From the NCBI RefSeq assembly GCF_033118175.1, contig NC_083685.1:118490501-118554500 (forward strand): a DNA stretch of 64,000 bases, read 5' to 3'. Position numbers and translations under genes: made by a program. The notes under the pieces were generated by a model. The model saw only the letters and a program-made list of their open reading frames with translations, searched no databases and was not told where the DNA came from. This document shows, in pieces, positions 23,644 through 34,914 of this stretch. Source of the stretch: Dama dama (taxonomy: Eukaryota > Chordata > Mammalia > Artiodactyla > Cervidae). The first letter of the stretch is position 1. Each line of letters starts with the position of its first letter.

Positions 23644-23785
23644 GAGAATTCCCTGGTGGTCCAGGGGTTAACATTTGGCACTTTCACTTTCACGACCACG
23701 GGCCCAGGGGCCCAGGTCCCTGGTTGGGAAACCAGATCCCTGGTTGGGAAACTAATATCCTACAAGTCACGAGGTACAGTTGACC
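23644..23785 (+). mobile_element. CHR-2-type tRNA SINE with internal duplication
   Basis: gagaattccctggtggtccaggg head. The phrase ccctggttgggaaac appears twice in a row (about 23718 and 23740), a small tandem duplication in the body. Confidence 0.85.
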
Positions 23786-24071
23786 CCCACACAACACAAA
23801 AAAACTATAATAAATGTCCTTAGGTAAGTGAGGATGTTGCATCCATGAAGAAAATGCTCTGAAAAAAAGAAACGGAGCTTCGGGAAACTATACAGCATAA
23901 ATAATTATTATGTTAGCTGAACTTTCGAAATTCAGTAACAAAATCACTCAGTGAAAAACGGCCAAGTATTTCAGCAGACACTTCAATGGTTTTCTTCCCA
24001 GCAAAGCAGCACATGAAAAGATGCTCAGCATTACTATTAGGGAAATCCAAATTAAAACCATAATGAAATAG

Positions 24072-24256
24072 AACTCTCTGTGACCCCATGGACTGTAGCC
24101 CATCAGGCTCCTCTGTCCATGGGGATTTTCCAAGGCAAGAATACTGAAGTGGGGTGCCATGCCCTCCTCCAGCAGATCTTCACAACCAAGGGATTGAACC
24201 CAGGTCTCCCGCACTGCAGGCAGATTCTTTACCATCTGAATCACCAGGGAGGCCCT
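24072..24256 (-). mobile_element. Bov-tA SINE nested in L1
   Basis: Starts inside the tail at ctctgtgaccccatggactg and ends at the head, tcaccagggaggccc. The extreme 3' end is missing. Confidence 0.9.
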
Positions 24257-24353
24257 GAAACATACCACCTACTAGAATGGCTAGATCTCTCATCCATTGC
24301 TGGTGAGGATGCAAAATGTTTAACTGGAAATGCTTAACTAGAAAAGAGTTTGG

Positions 24354-24666
24354 GGCTTCCCTGGTGGCTAAGTGGTCGAGAGTCTGCCTGCCAATGCTGG
24401 GGCCAAGGGTTCAATTCCTGACCTGGGAGGATCCCACATGCCACAGAGCAGCTAGGTCCACACACCACAGCTTACTGAGCCCGTCCTCTGGAGTCCAGGA
24501 GCCGCAACTACTGAGCCTGAGCGCCCAACGACTCAAGTCCGGGCTAAGAGTCTGTGCTCCAAAACAAGAGTAGCACCCAGCTTGCCATAGCTGGAGGAAA
24601 AGCTAGAGCAGCAACAAAGGCCCAGCACTGCCAAAAATAAATAAATAAAAATTATTTTAAAAAAAA
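24354..24666 (+). mobile_element. CHR-1-type tRNA SINE nested in L1
   Basis: gggcttccctggtggctaagtgg head, agatcccacatgccacagagcag, and an aataaataaataaaaatt end. gaaaagagtttgg before and gaaaacagtttgg after mark the target duplication. Confidence 0.92.
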
Positions 24667-25254
24667 GAAAACAGTTTGGCAGTTTCTTAGGAAGTTAAAA
24701 TACGCTTAGCATGCAACCCTGTGATTCCATTCCTCTTTACCCGCGAAAAAGGGAAACTCACGTTTACACAAAAACCTGTAAGTGAATGTTTAGAGCAGTT
24801 TTATTTTATAATCTCCAAAACCTAAAAACAACTCAAATGTTCTTAAATGGGTAAGTGGATAAACCAACTGTGGTATATTCATATAATGAAATACCTCGTC
24901 AGCAACAAAAAGGACACAAGCCATATTTTGGATGAATCTCAAATGAATTATAGATAAAAGAAGCCAGACTCAGAAAGCTACACAGGTTGTAATTCCATTT
25001 ATATGATATCCAAGGAAAGGCAAAACTACAGGAATAGAAAACAGATCAGTGGTGGTCTGGGGTGAGGGAGAGGAGCTGACTATCAGCGCACAGTTTAAGT
25101 GAGGTGATGGAACTGTTCTGTATTTCATGGTAGTGGTGGTTACATGACTGTATGTATTCGCTAAAACTTAAGAGTCAAAACTGTACACCAAAAAGGGTAA
25201 ATTTCACCATATATGTTGCACTTCAGTATTTTTTAAAACTTATCAATAATGAGA

Positions 25255-26575
25255 AACATAAGATACTGTGTAAACAAACAGGATGAAAAGGAACACAGAA
25301 AACAGTTTTTAGAAATTAAATATCTGACAGCTGAAATAAAAACTGATTTAATAGAAAGCTCGGAAGAGAAAACCTCCTAGAAAGCAGACCACATTGACAA
25401 ACAGATAAAAAGAATTGAAAAAGATAAGAAATTTCACATGAACAGTCTAAAATTCCTAACATCTAACTAAAGAGAAGTTCAACAAAAGAAAAGATCAAAT
25501 TTGGGGGGAAATTAGCAAATAATAAAGACATTTTCTCAGAACTGTGTGAGTCTGCAGATTAAAAGGGCCCACCAAGTACCCAGGCAGAACAAGTGAAAAA
25601 GAGCCCCATCAAGGGATATGCAGTCCCTTTAAAACTTCAGAATACTGGGGACCATGAAAAGAGACTAAAAGCTTTGTTGTTCGGTCACTAAGTTTTGTCT
25701 GACTCTTTGCAACCCCACAGACTGCAGCACACCAGGGTTCCCTGTCCTTCACCATCTCCTGGAGTTTGCTCAAACTCATGTTATTGAGTCGGTGATGCCA
25801 TCCAACCATCTCATCCTGTCACCCCCTTCTCCTGCCTTCAATCCTTCCCAGCATCAGGGTCTTTTCAAATGAGTCAGCTCTTCTCATCATGTGGCCAAAG
25901 TATTGGAGTTTCAGCTTCAGCAACAGTCCTTCCAATGAACACTCAGGACTGATTTCCTTTAGGATGGACTGGTTTGATCTCCTTGCTGTCCAAGGGACTC
26001 TCAAGAGTCTTCTCCAACACCACAATTCGAGAGCATTAATTTTTCAATGCTCAGCCTTCTTTATGGTCCAACTCTCATATCTGCACATAAACGACTGAAA
26101 AAAAAAAATCATAGCTTTGACTATACAGAACTTCGTTGGCAAAGTGATGTCTGCTTTTTAATACACTGTCTACATTTGTCATAACTTTTCTTCCAAGGAG
26201 CAAGCGTCTTTTAATTTTGTAGCTGCAGTCTCCATCTGCAGTGATTTTGGAGGGGTAAAAACAGGTCAGACATGAGGTAATCAGGATGGCCCTTCACCTC
26301 ACAACAGCAATCCTCGACGCTGGAGCACAGCAAAGCAAACCTTTCTGCGAAAGTGCTTTTTAAAATTTAGGGCCCTACATCCTGCCATTCTCTACCAAGT
26401 ATTAGGATTGAAAAGGGCATTTTCAGATACATAATGATTTTTTTTAAAAAAAAAGTTTATTTCTCATGCACCCATTCCTAGGAAGCAACTAGAGATTGTG
26501 CTGAAAAAGGCAAGTAAACCAAGGGAGCGGTAGGACCCAAGAAACAGAATCAACGGTGGAAGCAGCAAAAAGAAG
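25255..26575 (+). mobile_element. Old L1M/HAL1-like 3' region split by BovB
   Basis: gcagattaaaagggcccaccaagtacccagg and cagaatactggggaccatg before the BovB continue as acaggtcagacatgaggtaatcaggatgg and cccattcctaggaagcaac after it. This is a known old L1-derived block; its exact subfamily is not assigned. Confidence 0.7.
25668..26254 (-). mobile_element. BovB 3' end nested in old L1
   Basis: Reverse orientation, covering the last ~580 bp: from the 3' terminus (ttgttcggtcactaag) back to the ccaaaatcactgcagatgg coding block. An A-run at 26099-26108 interrupts the reading. Inactive. Confidence 0.92.
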
Positions 26576-26580
26576 TTTCA

Positions 26581-26700
26581 GGGAATTCCCTAGCAGTGCA
26601 GTAAGTTAGCTTTCACTGCCGGGATCAGGTTCACTCCCTGGTCAGGGAACTATGGTCCCACAAACTGTGTGGAATGACCAAAAAGAAAAAAAGAAACCAA
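26581..26700 (+). mobile_element. CHR-2-type tRNA SINE
   Basis: gggaattccctagcagtgcag head, ttcactccctggtcagggaac body, A-rich tail with aaaaagaaaaaaag. Confidence 0.87.
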
Positions 26701-27462
26701 GATACAGGGAAAGTTTGCTATATCAAGGGAAAACAATCAGTTTATTTCATCTTAGTTATAACTTCTAAAAAATATTACTAAGAACATGTTGCAGTAAATG
26801 TTTAAACATGCACACACACATATGTCCAATGGGTATCTTTGGTTGGTGGGATTATAGATCATTTTCATTTTCATCTTTATATATTATATGTATTTTCCCA
26901 AAGGAGTAAAACCACATTATTTTTCAATTTTTCACTGCAATTTTTAAAAACAACTTGAGAACAGATGAGATCTCAGGGGAAGGAGGGACATAGTGAGAGA
27001 ACCAGGGGCTGGTTTGTAAACCTGGAAAACTGGGGTTTAAGGAACAGGCAGAGGAAGATGTCTTGGAGGAGGAACTACCAGAGAGCTGAGATAATCAAGA
27101 GCACTTTTTCTACTTTAATGGTAAATAACAGAAGTCAATGTATTTTTTATTATAGTTCTAGAATAAATCAGATGTTAGGTAAACTAAATGTTCTGAATGG
27201 GGAAGTTAAACATTTAATAACCCTTTTAAAGAAGGGGGGGAATAAAAGCTCTAGTTGTTGTTTTTTTTTTTTCTTAAAGCTCTAGTTTAATGTGCACTTT
27301 TTACTTAAATGTGGTCCTCAAAATATTTTTCTACCCTGTGAGTCAACTGACAGTTTTCTGACAGAATAAAATACTACCTTGCTACATTGTAAGCAAGGTT
27401 CCTATATTTTTACAGAATCTCAGCTTACAGTTCAGAAACAAATCAATAGACTTGAATAGCTA
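26701..27462. other. Unclassified intron sequence
   Basis: A/T-rich; 26790-26960 vaguely resembles an ancient LINE 3' end. A T-run lies at 27260-27271. Nothing coding recognised. Confidence 0.45.
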
Positions 27463-27665
27463 CTATTTATTGAATCTTTACCGAGTACCAGGGCACTGTT
27501 CAGCCCTCACAAGGCACTGAATTCAGGACTATGGTATTTTACAAAAGAGCAAAGTGAGGTACAAAGACTTGAGCAAAATGCCCATCTTCACCGAGCCCAG
27601 ATTCACACCCATGAGGATTGGTTCCAGGTCCTTCACTCTTTAATCTCTATGCTACATGTTACCTC
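27463..27665 (+). mobile_element. MIR SINE
   Basis: ctactatttattgaatctttaccgagtaccaggg, a gtgaggtacaaagacttgagcaaaatgcc core, and ctttaatctctatgctac end follow the MIR order. Confidence 0.75.
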
Positions 27666-28019
27666 TCTAGATCCTTGACATTCATAAAAGATTTACCTAG
27701 AATCCTGAGATTCTCATGTATCACGATAGCCTAAGACTTCGTAGTGAGTTTATTTACATACGTGGGTGCCTCCAAAGCCTGCCACACGTGCTCACACTGA
27801 CTGTGTGAAAATATGACTCCACTTACACTGCTCCTTCTCTGACAAACCTGGAATAAATTCTCCAAGCTGACCAAAAGCAATCCAAAACTCATACATATTT
27901 TGGAAGACTTACAAACTAGCTCTCATTCATCCTAAGAGAACTGTTTCAAAACTCTTCCAAACAAAAAAAAAATAAGTCTGGTTAAAGTGATTCTATTAAA
28001 ACTGTATTTGTTTAAAAAA

Positions 28020-28566
28020 AAGTATTTGTAATTAATCCAGCTATAACATTCCTAGGATATACCCAAGAGAAATGAATATATCTTGTTCAGACAAAAACCT
28101 ATACATGAACGTTAGCAGCAGTATTACTCACTATAGCCAAAAAGTGGAAACAATTCAGATGTCCATGGAGTGATGAATGGATGAACAAAAAGTGGTATAT
28201 CCATATAAAGGAATATTATTTAAATATAGTCCTGTTACATGCTCCAAGATCCAAGCACTTCGGAACCATTAATCTAAGGGAAAGAAGTTATATATTGTAT
28301 AATTTTTTTCATAAGAAATTTCCATGAGAGACAAATCAACAGAAAATGAAAGTAGTGGTTGCCAGGAGATGGAGCAGGGGAGGGAGAGAACAGGGAGTGA
28401 CTGCTGTGACTGTCACTGTTTCTTGTTGGGGTGATAAAAATATTCTGGAATTAGGTAGGGGTGATACATTTACAACTCCGTGAATACACTAAAAACCACT
28501 GAATAATACCTTTTTTTTTTTTTTAAAGGGTGAAAGTTATGCTATGTATTCTGTATCTCAATAAAA
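28020..28566 (+). mobile_element. Old L1 3' end
   Basis: cagctataacattcctaggatatacccaagag, gcagcagtattactcactatagcc, gtggttgccaggagatgg and aaagggtgaaagttatgc are L1 3' landmarks, diverged. Confidence 0.75.
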
Positions 28567-28582
28567 CTGCTATTTTAAAAAT

Positions 28583-28773
28583 GCAACTTTTAGGGATTTC
28601 CCTGGTGGTCCAGTGGTTAAGAATCTGCCTTGCAACGCAGGAGAGACAGGTTCAGGGGGCTAAGATCCCACATGCCTTGGAGCAACTAAGCCTGTGCACC
28701 ACAACCACAGAAGTCTGTATGCTGCAGCTAAGACTCATGGCAGCCAAATGAATAAAATAAAAATTAAAGAAAT
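28583..28773 (+). mobile_element. CHR-1-type tRNA SINE, shortened, with target duplication
   Basis: gggatttccctggtggtccagtgg head and agatcccacatgccttggagcaac body; a central part of the body is missing. aaaaatgcaactttta (28567-28582) and aaaagtgcaactttta (28774-28789) flank it and differ at one base. Confidence 0.92.
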
Positions 28774-28789
28774 AAAAGTGCAACTTTTA

Positions 28790-31700
28790 AAATGTTTTTG
28801 TATTTTTAAATGCAACTTTTATTCAATATTACTTGAAAATAATTCAGCAATTCAGATGTCCAACAAATGTTAGCTCTTACTGTTACTATTTTTAAAAATC
28901 ATTCAGCAATCAAAAAATATTTGAGTGATGTAACTTAGTACCTAGAAAAATACATAACATAATTTGACATATACCAGTAGACAAAAACAATTAAAACACT
29001 GTATTTAGCTATACGCACTTTAATTCCATCTGTATGATTTTACTTTCAACCTTTCCAAGTGCTTTCTGTAAGTTTTTTCTTTTTAAGAAATGTTCTACCT
29101 CCTGAGGGTTATCATTTTAAAGGACTGAAAGCATGAAAAAAAATTAGAATAATAAGGGTCAGTGCTAAGCTAGTGCTAAATTATGAAGATGAGGCTCTAA
29201 GTGCCACAAGCGGGCATTCAAAGAGGAAAGAGACCAAGGTGATCATCAGTACTCTGGGAGGACTTCTAGGAAGAGATGCTCAGAGTGTGCTGAGGAGCAG
29301 GGATCTACCCAGTGCAAAGAGGGCATCTGCTAGGATCTGCTCCTGTCTTTGTCACCCAGACTACTGGTCTCCCATCACCCCAACCACCTTCTCACCCCCC
29401 ACATCCCCACTCCAAGAATCTGCAGTCACAGGAAGGACACAGTGTCCTGAAGAGGAAGAAAGGTGGACTGAGGGAAGAAAGCAGCGCTCCTGGCCTTAGG
29501 ATTCCCCCGTCCTGCTGCACACACACTGCAATACCCAGCTCTACTTCCACTAACACCCCAGCAGAGTACTGGCCCTGGGTGGTGGACAAGACCATCCATT
29601 ACTGCATACCTAGGACACACCTCTCTACCACTCACAGATCACGTTGTCCTACTTTGTAATAACTCTCTGGGGCCCTCGTTTTCTTTCTTTTAATTCTCAT
29701 GTTTAACCTCTTCAAGTACTTATATCTGAAAACAGATCTCATTAATTTCTCTTATATTAATAATTAATTCATCCTGAATGCCTGTTGCTATTGAACACAC
29801 TGCCATTCTTACAGAGGCCTATCTGATGAAGCCCTCTGTCTACATTTCTGATGCTGTCCAGGTTTGGAGAATTTTGAAGTACCTCCTGGACTGATGTTTC
29901 CTTCCAGGGCTATAAAACCCATCCACATCCCCACCAGCTATCTGTCCTCTTTCAATCCACCCTGCAGAACGGAAGCAATGCTAAATTTCCTGACGTCCCA
30001 CTGACATCATATCCCACTTATTTCCAGATCTTCGGACTGATCCCTGATACCCACAAGTGAAATAGATCTGAAATAGACTGGAGAGAAAAGAAAGGGCTTC
30101 AGATGTCACCTTTCCATTAATTTTCTCAATTTGCAGGGGGGAAAGAGCTGGCTAAAGTGATGATTTAGTAGTATCTGTGATTTAATGTGCTTTTGTTTCA
30201 TGCTCCTTACACAGTGCTGATAGGAATATAGCACATCCCTTGGGTGGTCCAGAAGTGAAAAATGACTGAGGACCACTGATCTAGCCCAATCCTTACCCAA
30301 CAGATGAGGGAGAGAGGAAAAATGCTGTAGCCTGGTTCTCTAACTACTGCCCATCAGTTTCCTATTCACACACTCAGGCTCTTGCTAAAATAGGTTACTT
30401 AAGACTGCCCACACTTGAAAGTCAGTGCCTTGGTTTACGCTACTCCCTCCCTGCCTGTGTCCATCCTCACTAGCTACACGCCCATCCAGGAAGCAGACAT
30501 CCATACCAACTGCCCCATATAGCTTATGAGCCTGCCCTCCTTTAAACCTCCACAGTACTTTGAATCTATCTCACTTGTAGCAATCAGGAATCCCAAGCAT
30601 ACTGAAAAGATATTTGTTTGAAACTGGTGGGAATAAATATTGTCAAACAAGTAACAAATTCTTCTTCCAATAAATCTGCAGTTCATTCATGGCACCTGTG
30701 CCACCCACCTCGACTGTCATCATCTTAGAGGACACAAACCACTAACTCTCCCAGGACAACACCGGGGCTTCTATTTTCTGAGGTCACCAGAAGTTCCAAA
30801 TTTCAAAATAGCAGCTAAGTATTCTCATAAGTCCGGCACAAATTAAACGAAAGAACAGCTCTGTTTAAAGTCTGACTTAAACTTTTTTGAATTAGCAAAC
30901 ACTTGATATCAAGGTGCTGTCGGAATTTTACCAAATGCCTATGCAAAACATTTTCTATACGATTCTTCTCAATGTGTTTCAAAAGTATGTCATAAAACAT
31001 ACTGTCTGAAATAATTCTAACTTTTAACAATAAAAATACTAAAAGCCTTATGCAACCAAATGCTTTGAACTTAAGCAAAACTAGATGATTTCAAATTTTT
31101 ATTAACAAGTTGCCATCCCTATAGTAACATGTCACGTGACGACTTTACATACCCATTTAAATTTTTTCTTCATTAAGAAGAAAACATTTCACCTCCACTT
31201 AACTTTTTTAAACCTATGGTCTTAGAAAATTAATCTAGTAACATCAACCAATGTTCTTGCATCAACAGGTATATTACCTACAAAGTACTCAATATTCGAA
31301 CAGATGAATGAGTAATTTCTTATACTAAGTATATAAGTATACTAAGTATAATTCCTTATTCTTATGTTAGTACTTAAGCCAACATTCTAGTTTACAAGAC
31401 TTAATCAACTTATTCTAAATTACCAGGAAAGTATATTCCTCTTTTTAGTCTTGACAACATAGGTGGATTCGAAACCACCAAATATATTTATTTATGAACT
31501 TCTGGGATATCTTAAACCAGTTATAGAACGTTTTTCCTTCCAAAGCATATACACACATATACACATTTACCTAGAAGTACACCCAATAAAACAAATGAAA
31601 CAAGGGCTTAGCCTAAACAACTATCATGAATTGCTATTCCAGGCAAGTGGACATATTCTAAAAGTTTAGGATGTAAAATGTATCATCTCTTTCACCAAAA

Positions 31701-33477
31701 TCTTGAGAAATAATGTTTCAAAAGTAAAACATCTAACAAGTTAACACCACATCTAATAAAGAAAGGAAAATGCCTGGCAAGCAATATGAAACAGCAGCTC
31801 AAAACACACTTAACTCTGCTACTATAAACTGGTCAAACTATCAAAATCTAATTAGGCCAAATTTCAGTTTCCCACATCCAAAATATTTAGGCATTATGGT
31901 ACCCACTGGAGAATCAGCACAACTTCATCTATTACAAGTTCTCACCTACTAACAATCATTTGTCCAACCAATATTTGATGAGCACCTGTGGTGTGCTCGA
32001 GACACTGCACTAGGAAATACAGGGGGTGTAAGATGAGTATAAGGATATAGAACCCTTCATTTCACATAAAGGAAGGACAAGCATACACAAGGCAGACTAG
32101 GAATGTCATCGGAAAAAACACAATGTCATGGGAGTACGTAAAGATATAAGGATCTCTTCAAAAAGAGAACCCTAACCACAAAATTGTAATTTAATAGCAT
32201 ATACACTGCTCTCAACCCTAAATATTACTTGCTAAGCCTTCAAAGAGGAGTTAAAGTTAGCTGAACCACCCTGCCAAAACGCCTTAGCTCTGTCTAATCT
32301 GAGAAAACCTCCTCCAATAGTATAATTTACTCTCCACAAGTCTTTCAGTTCTGGGCTCCTGGTAGAAAAGACCACATGTGATTTCGTAAGGTAGAAATCA
32401 TTACTATAAAAGATGCACTAAAATTAAGTTGGCAAGAATGGTGTGTAGTCCTCTCCACATACAAGACATACACACTTGACATTTGATTCATTCTCCTCAT
32501 TCTCCTGCCAGCTCTCCCTCACTCCACCCCAAAGACAGGCAAAGACAGATATTACTGTCAGGCAAAAGAAATTACCTTTTTCCTTTGCTGCAAGGACAAT
32601 CTAAATGGGCTTACATCAGACTTAATACTCACACTTCTCCAATGAGTATTTAAGCATTTTTTTTTTTAAAAAAGGCACATTTACATTTAACCACTTCTCC
32701 TATTCCAGTCTCTTATAAAAACAAGTGACACATCTTAATCACTTTCTTAAGACTCTATTCCTTCATGAACTTTACTTTGGAAATGCTCTGAAAACTGGGT
32801 TCTAATTTAGTTAATTCAGATTAACAATATAAAAGAAAAGATCTTGTAGGTTACTGATATAAATTATGATTTTTTTTCACAATTTAGTAAACTGCAACTA
32901 CGTATTTAATACACAGCGGCCATTGTGTGTATGTGTGTTTTTTAAATAAACAAAATGTATCTCAGGGCCAGCCTAGAGAAGCTCTCTGAGAAAACAGGAG
33001 TTTTCTCAGATGAGGGAGGACTCATTACCCTCAGAAACAGAATGAAAAGAAAAAGTCGTTTTGCATTAAATTTCCCTATACTTCTGCTGTGTGACTTGGA
33101 AGTTGGTCCAAAAGTTCATCTTCAGCAATTACGTCTGCATAATCAACCATACGTCTCTGCAACAGGTGACAGGAAACTGTATTTCTCAGGCAAAGGGATC
33201 AAATTAGTTAAGACGCAAGTTCCTGCGGTCTCTTATTTTGCATTTTACCAAAATGATATTGGAATCAGATAAAGTAGCAAATTTGTTTTGGTTTTCTTTG
33301 GTTTTTCTTCTTTGCTTTTTAGTCAGCCATTCACCAGCAACTGTTGCACCAGCCCATCCGCACTCAGGAATAAAAACAAACACACAGGACCAGATAAGGC
33401 TCCCCTACTAACCCAACTGATCCATTTCCTTAAGACGGTTTTAAAACCACACAGCTCGGGGTGTGAAGAGAAGCATG
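28790..33477. other. Repeat-poor BPTF intron 1 segment next to the promoter
   Basis: About 4.7 kb in which I recognise no young SINE or LINE, unlike the rest of the window. Possible old repeat scraps lie at 30130-30285 (hAT-like end) and 31965-32030 (MIR-like gagcacctgtggtgtgc). The minus-strand ORF at 30815-31078 and others have no family features. Intronic regulatory sequence is possible but not shown. Confidence 0.5.
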
Positions 33478-33501
33478 TTGTGTGTGTGTGTGTGTGTGTG
33501 T
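33478..33501. repeat. (GT)n microsatellite
   Basis: An uninterrupted run of about 12 GT units in the first intron. Confidence 0.95.
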
Positions 33502-33754
33502 TTGCATGGCACAATCTGTCTGAATCCTCCATTCCCTTTTTTAGGAACCGATACAGACTAAAAATCTAAAAGAAACCACATTAGAAATGCAAAGAGGTTT
33601 GCAAAAACAAGAGGCTTCTTTCATTCCAAAAAACCAAACCAAAACAAGGGGAGAAAAATGAATGCAATGGATATGTGTGTGCCAAAGTTTCAACTCTGCC
33701 CGGTGGAGACACTGCACTGGCACACATTTTTAAGAGGAAAAAGAGGGGGTTGAG

Positions 33755-33785
33755 GGGAGAGAGCGAGCGAGCGAGCGAGCGAGCG
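33755..33785. repeat. (GAGC)n short tandem repeat
   Basis: About six GAGC units just inside intron 1 (on the transcribed strand, GCTC units), about 225 bp past the splice donor. Confidence 0.9.
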
Positions 33786-34002
33786 TGTGGCCTGCGAACT
33801 GCAACAATGCAATCTCCATTTTGAACAATGCGCCTCTTTCCTCTTGTAAATCTAGTTTTTTGCCACTTGATGGGCCGTCGCATTTCCCCTCCGTTTGGGG
33901 GGTGGGGGGAGGTGGGGGTCGGGGGGAGACCAGAGAGGGAGTGAGCCGGGGGGAGGGAGGGGGAGGAGGTGGGGAAGAAGTCTGCAGCAAACCGGGCTGG
34001 GT

Positions 34003-34011
34003 GGGTACCTG
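34003..34011 (-). promoter_or_regulatory. BPTF: BPTF exon 1 splice donor
   Basis: On the minus strand the sequence reads CAG|GTACCC. The exon ends with base 34009 after CCA G, which leaves codon 213 split after its first base (phase 1). The known protein continues with a glycine-arginine stretch at this point, so splicing here is expected; read-through into the intron soon departs from the family sequence. Confidence 0.88.
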
Positions 34012-34378
34012 GAGTGCTGCTATAGGTGCTATGGCTCCTGAAGCTGCTTTCCGTGCAGTAACTGGCGTCGTCGTCGTCGTCGTCTTCCATCTCCTCCGGA
34101 TAGTCGGAGTCATCGTCGTCCTCCTCCATCTCATCCTCCTCGTCGTCCTCGGAATCCTGGGTCTCCTCGGCGTCGCCGTCCTCCTCCTCCTCCTCCTCCT
34201 CCGAGACCATGTCCTCCTCCTCCTCCTCCTCTTCGCTCTCGTGGTCATCGTACACCACTTTGTTGACGGCCCTCCGGGCCGGGGTGGTCCGGGCCAGGTG
34301 GCCGCCGCCGCCCCCGCCCCCTGTCCTGCCGCCCCCGCCTCCTCGCCCCCCCCGGCCCGGGGCGCTGGTGCTGGGGGG

Positions 34379-34415
<37 letters not shown>

Positions 34416-34645
34416 TTCCTCCGGCTACTGCTGCCCCCCCTGGGCGAGCTCAGCCGCGTCTTGGGCGCCACCTCAGCCTGGGCGGCGGCCCACCTGCCCC
34501 GACTGCTGCCGCGGTGCCGCGAGCGGAGCCCCCCGATGGGTCCGGACGTGGGCGGCGGCGGCGGCGGCGGCGGCGGGGCCGGGGCGCAGCGCTCCGCAGC
34601 GGGAGCCGCGGGCTGCTTGGGCGGCCTGCCCCGCCGGCCCCTCAT
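34009..34645 (-). CDS. BPTF: BPTF first coding exon (N-terminal 212 codons)
   Basis: This is the start of bromodomain PHD-finger transcription factor, the largest subunit of the NURF nucleosome remodeller. NURF uses the ISWI-type ATPase and reads H3K4me3 and acetylated histone tails through PHD and bromodomain modules. Those modules, and the DDT domain, lie in later exons outside the window. Visible here: an AT-hook-like RGRRGRPPK at residues 2-10; a run of 9 prolines (24-32) and one of 11 (78-88); a Gly/Arg-rich patch (97-115); a conserved ARRAVNKVVYDDHESE segment (123-138); then long acidic runs of Glu and Asp (138-193) and a Ser/Thr-rich end (194-212). ATG at 34645 was chosen because it begins the known MRGRRGRPPK start and has G at -3. 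The frame is open upstream but without another ATG matching the family. The second proline run seems longer than in the human protein as I remember it. Confidence 0.97.
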
Positions 34646-34794
34646 GTCGGAGCTGAGGCGGGGGGGAGAAGGGAAAGCGGAGGGGGGAGGGGCGGGCGGA
34701 GGGGTGGCGGTGGGGGGCGCCGGGGCCGGGTGGGGAGGCCCGCGGGGCCGGGCGGGAGGGGCCCGGCCGGCGGAAGCGGGTGGAGGGAGAAGGC

Positions 34795-34842
34795 TCAATC
34801 CGAATTGCTGGGGCCCCACTCCGGATCGCCTTCAGCCGCCAT
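34795..34842 (-). CDS. 15-codon upstream ORF in the BPTF leader
   Basis: ATG at 34842 opens a frame reading MAAEGDPEWGPSNSD and stops with TGA at 34797-34795. The ATG context is AAGATGG (A at -3, G at +4), stronger than that of the main start. It is out of frame with BPTF, and its stop lies about 150 bases before the main ATG, so reinitiation is possible. It is not a recognised protein. If used, it would act as a translational control element. Whether it is translated depends on where transcription starts. Confidence 0.55.
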   Translation of the reverse strand: MAAEGDPEWGPSNSD

Positions 34843-34846
34843 CTTG
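34835..34846 (-). promoter_or_regulatory. TISU / YY1 element
   Basis: The minus strand reads CAAGATGGCGGC, which fits the TISU consensus SAASATGGCGGC at every position and also the YY1 core AAGATGGCGGC. TISU directs both transcription and accurate initiation at very short leaders. Here its ATG is that of the upstream ORF rather than the BPTF start. Confidence 0.8.
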
Positions 34847-34906
34847 TTTCTTCCCTCTCGCTCGGTGACTGGGGGAACCGACAGCGGCCGCAGGCCCGGA
34901 GCGCGG

Positions 34907-34914
34907 TCACGTGA
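34907..34914. promoter_or_regulatory. TCACGTGA palindromic E-box
   Basis: A perfect 8-bp CACGTG-centred palindrome about 65 bp upstream of the TISU element. This form is bound by USF, MYC/MAX and MiT/TFE-type bHLH-ZIP factors. No binding is shown here. Confidence 0.65.

Larger units (their letters stand above)
23905..25245 (+). mobile_element. Old L1 3' region split by Bov-tA and CHR-1
   Basis: Three L1 pieces read in order: 23905-24071 (cagcacatgaaaagatgctcagc), 24257-24353 (ctggtgaggatgcaaaatg), and 24668-25245 (gtttggcagtttcttaggaag...gtgattccattcc...cactgacc-like end, agtcaaaactgtacacc). Confidence 0.82.

Noticed and set aside
23271..23699. 142-codon minus-strand ORF as a gene
   Set aside because: Phe-rich translation of A-rich DNA and CHR-2 SINE parts on the opposite strand; no family features.
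29173..29659. Overlapping plus-strand ORFs of about 110 codons
   Set aside because: Two frames are open at once over pyrimidine-rich sequence; no motif, start context or splice structure supports a gene.
33581..34008. Continuation of the BPTF reading frame past 34009
   Set aside because: After the CAG|GTACCC donor the translation no longer resembles the family and enters intron sequence, so it is not counted as coding.
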